64,000 nt of DNA. Origin: Rhizobacter sp. Root1238 (GTDB lineage Bacteria > Pseudomonadota > Gammaproteobacteria > Burkholderiales > Burkholderiaceae_C). Positions 63,273 to 64,000 of the stretch are shown here, piece by piece (positions within the stretch are counted from its first letter, which is position 1; each line of letters begins with the position of its first letter). Below the pieces are notes generated by a model. The model had not been told where the DNA came from. It made no database searches and worked only from the letters and a program-made list of their open reading frames with translations. The stretch covers positions 1 through 64,000 of the forward strand of contig NZ_LMDM01000008.1 in assembly GCF_001425825.1 (NCBI RefSeq), given 5' to 3'. Made by a program: the position numbers and the translations under genes.

Positions 63273-63847
63273 ACGACGTGATCTACGAGACGGTGGTGAC
63301 GACGGTGTCGGCGGAGGGCGTGCCGCATGTGGCACCGATGGGCGCGCGCTACCAAGGCGGGCAGGTGGTGCTGATGCCGTTCAAGCCTTCGGCGACGCAC
63401 GACAACATCGTCGCCACCGGGCATGCGGTGCTGAACCTGCTGACGGACACGCGAGTGTTTGCCGGCTGCGTGACGGGGCGCAAGGTGTGGCCGCTGGTGG
63501 CGGCCGACACGATCCTCGGCCAGCGGCTCGCGAGCGCGCTCGGGCATGTGGAGTTGAGGCTGGCCGAGCGGCGCGACGACGCGCAGCGACCGGTGCTGCT
63601 GATGGCGAGGGTGCACGAGGTGACGCATGCGCCTTTCATCGGATTCAACCGCGCGCAGGCGGCGGTGATCGAAGGGGCGGTGCTGGTGAGCCGGCTGCAC
63701 ATGCTGGCGGCGGAGAAGGTCGACAGCGAGATGGCGTACTTGCAGATTGCGATCGACAAGACGGCCGGCGAGCCGGAGCGCGAAGCCTGGGGATGGTTGC
63801 GCAGCGCGGTGGCGCGGCATCGCGCGGGCCTGAAGGAGGCGCGGTGA
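63269..63847 (+). CDS. DUF447 family protein
   Basis: A 192-residue split-barrel, FMN-binding-like protein of DUF447 (VIYETVVTTVSAEGVPHVAP and NIVATGHAVLNLLTD). Genes of this family sit in H4MPT islands of methylotrophs and in methanogens; function not established. ATG overlaps the previous stop and its TGA supplies the A of the next ATG. Confidence 0.85.
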   Translation: MNDVIYETVVTTVSAEGVPHVAPMGARYQGGQVVLMPFKPSATHDNIVATGHAVLNLLTDTRVFAGCVTGRKVWPLVAADTILGQRLASALGHVELRLAERRDDAQRPVLLMARVHEVTHAPFIGFNRAQAAVIEGAVLVSRLHMLAAEKVDSEMAYLQIAIDKTAGEPEREAWGWLRSAVARHRAGLKEAR

Positions 63848-64000
63848 TGCGGTTGCTGGTCAGCGTTCGAAGCCCGGCCGAGGCCCTGCTCGCGGCCGAC
63901 GGCGGGGTCGATTTCATCGACCTGAAGGAGCCGCGCGACGGGGCGTTGGGCGGGCTGCCGGTCCCGACGGTCCGCGCCATCGTGCAGGCGCTGCGCGAGC
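63847..64000 (+). CDS. mfnB: (5-formylfuran-3-yl)methyl phosphate synthase, N-terminal part
   Basis: The first 51 residues of an MfnB-like (DUF556) protein: LLVSVRSPAEALLAADGGVD and IDLKEPRDGALGGLP, the conserved Lys-containing active-site region. It makes the furan precursor of methylofuran from glyceraldehyde-3-phosphate. Continues beyond the window. Confidence 0.92.
   Translation, partial: MRLLVSVRSPAEALLAADGGVDFIDLKEPRDGALGGLPVPTVRAIVQALRE

Overview
The window is GC-rich DNA with very tight gene packing (dozens of ATGA/GTGA overlaps). It comes from a methylotrophic proteobacterium, most likely a betaproteobacterium of the order Burkholderiales. I base this on the tRNA-Tyr/Gly/Thr-tuf unit, the rpe/gph-trpE and trpGDC arrangement, a complete PQQ and XoxF methanol-oxidation locus, and a tetrahydromethanopterin (H4MPT) C1-transfer gene island. 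The genus cannot be fixed from the sequence alone.

Layout. 1-635: minus-strand tRNA-Tyr, tRNA-Gly, tRNA-Thr and the start of tuf, with a clear sigma70 promoter. 733-5694: an outer-membrane protein gene, then the minus-strand unit trpG-ltaE-trpD-trpC-ung, preceded by a previously unlisted 21-residue leader peptide with a Trp-Arg-Trp motif. 5757-18869: a plus-strand cobalamin island under an AdoCbl riboswitch: cobB, cobM, cbiX, cobH, cbiD, cobL, cobI, split cbiG, cbtB, cbtA, cobJ, a TonB-dependent receptor and a 2Fe-2S protein. It lies between trpE and trpG. 18871-22601: trpE with a second Trp-rich leader peptide, a chalcone-isomerase-like protein, gph and an NTF2-like protein. 22648-27982: a second TonB-dependent receptor and an accessory patch with a transglutaminase-like protein, an orphan Rhs tip fused to a putative metal-hydrolase toxin domain, and small membrane or secreted proteins.

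27993-34525 is a seven-gene, fully overlapping minus-strand operon: PQQ-associated ABC transporter (ATPase, beta-propeller, binding protein, permease), a Bug-type binding protein, a histidine kinase and a response regulator. Divergent from it, 34914-40752 carries xoxF (lanthanide-type Asp pair), xoxG, xoxJ, secreted accessory proteins and an MxaD-like protein. 40762-44003 is pqqABCDE on the minus strand (pqqA only 24 residues). 44279-49671 is moxR-mxaSACKL, present without mxaF or mxaI.

49617-64000: an FMN oxidoreductase, a pentapeptide-repeat protein, and the H4MPT and methylofuran island (pterin dehydratase, beta-RFAP synthase, mtdB, two ATP-grasp enzymes, mch, a CitG-like protein, fae, FolB-like aldolase, a sigma54 activator, a DmrB-like flavoprotein, a dihydropteroate-synthase-like protein, DUF447, and the start of mfnB). 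Together these genes oxidise methanol to formaldehyde in the periplasm, capture formaldehyde on H4MPT, oxidise it onward, and make the PQQ, H4MPT and methylofuran cofactors required.

The most notable points are two independent Trp attenuator-type leaders, each with a promoter placing the start codon at or next to the predicted transcription start, on the two halves of a split trp operon; an mxaRSACKL operon serving a locus with only XoxF; a 77-bp structured repeat translated into the N-termini of two genes; and the orphan Rhs-tip module.
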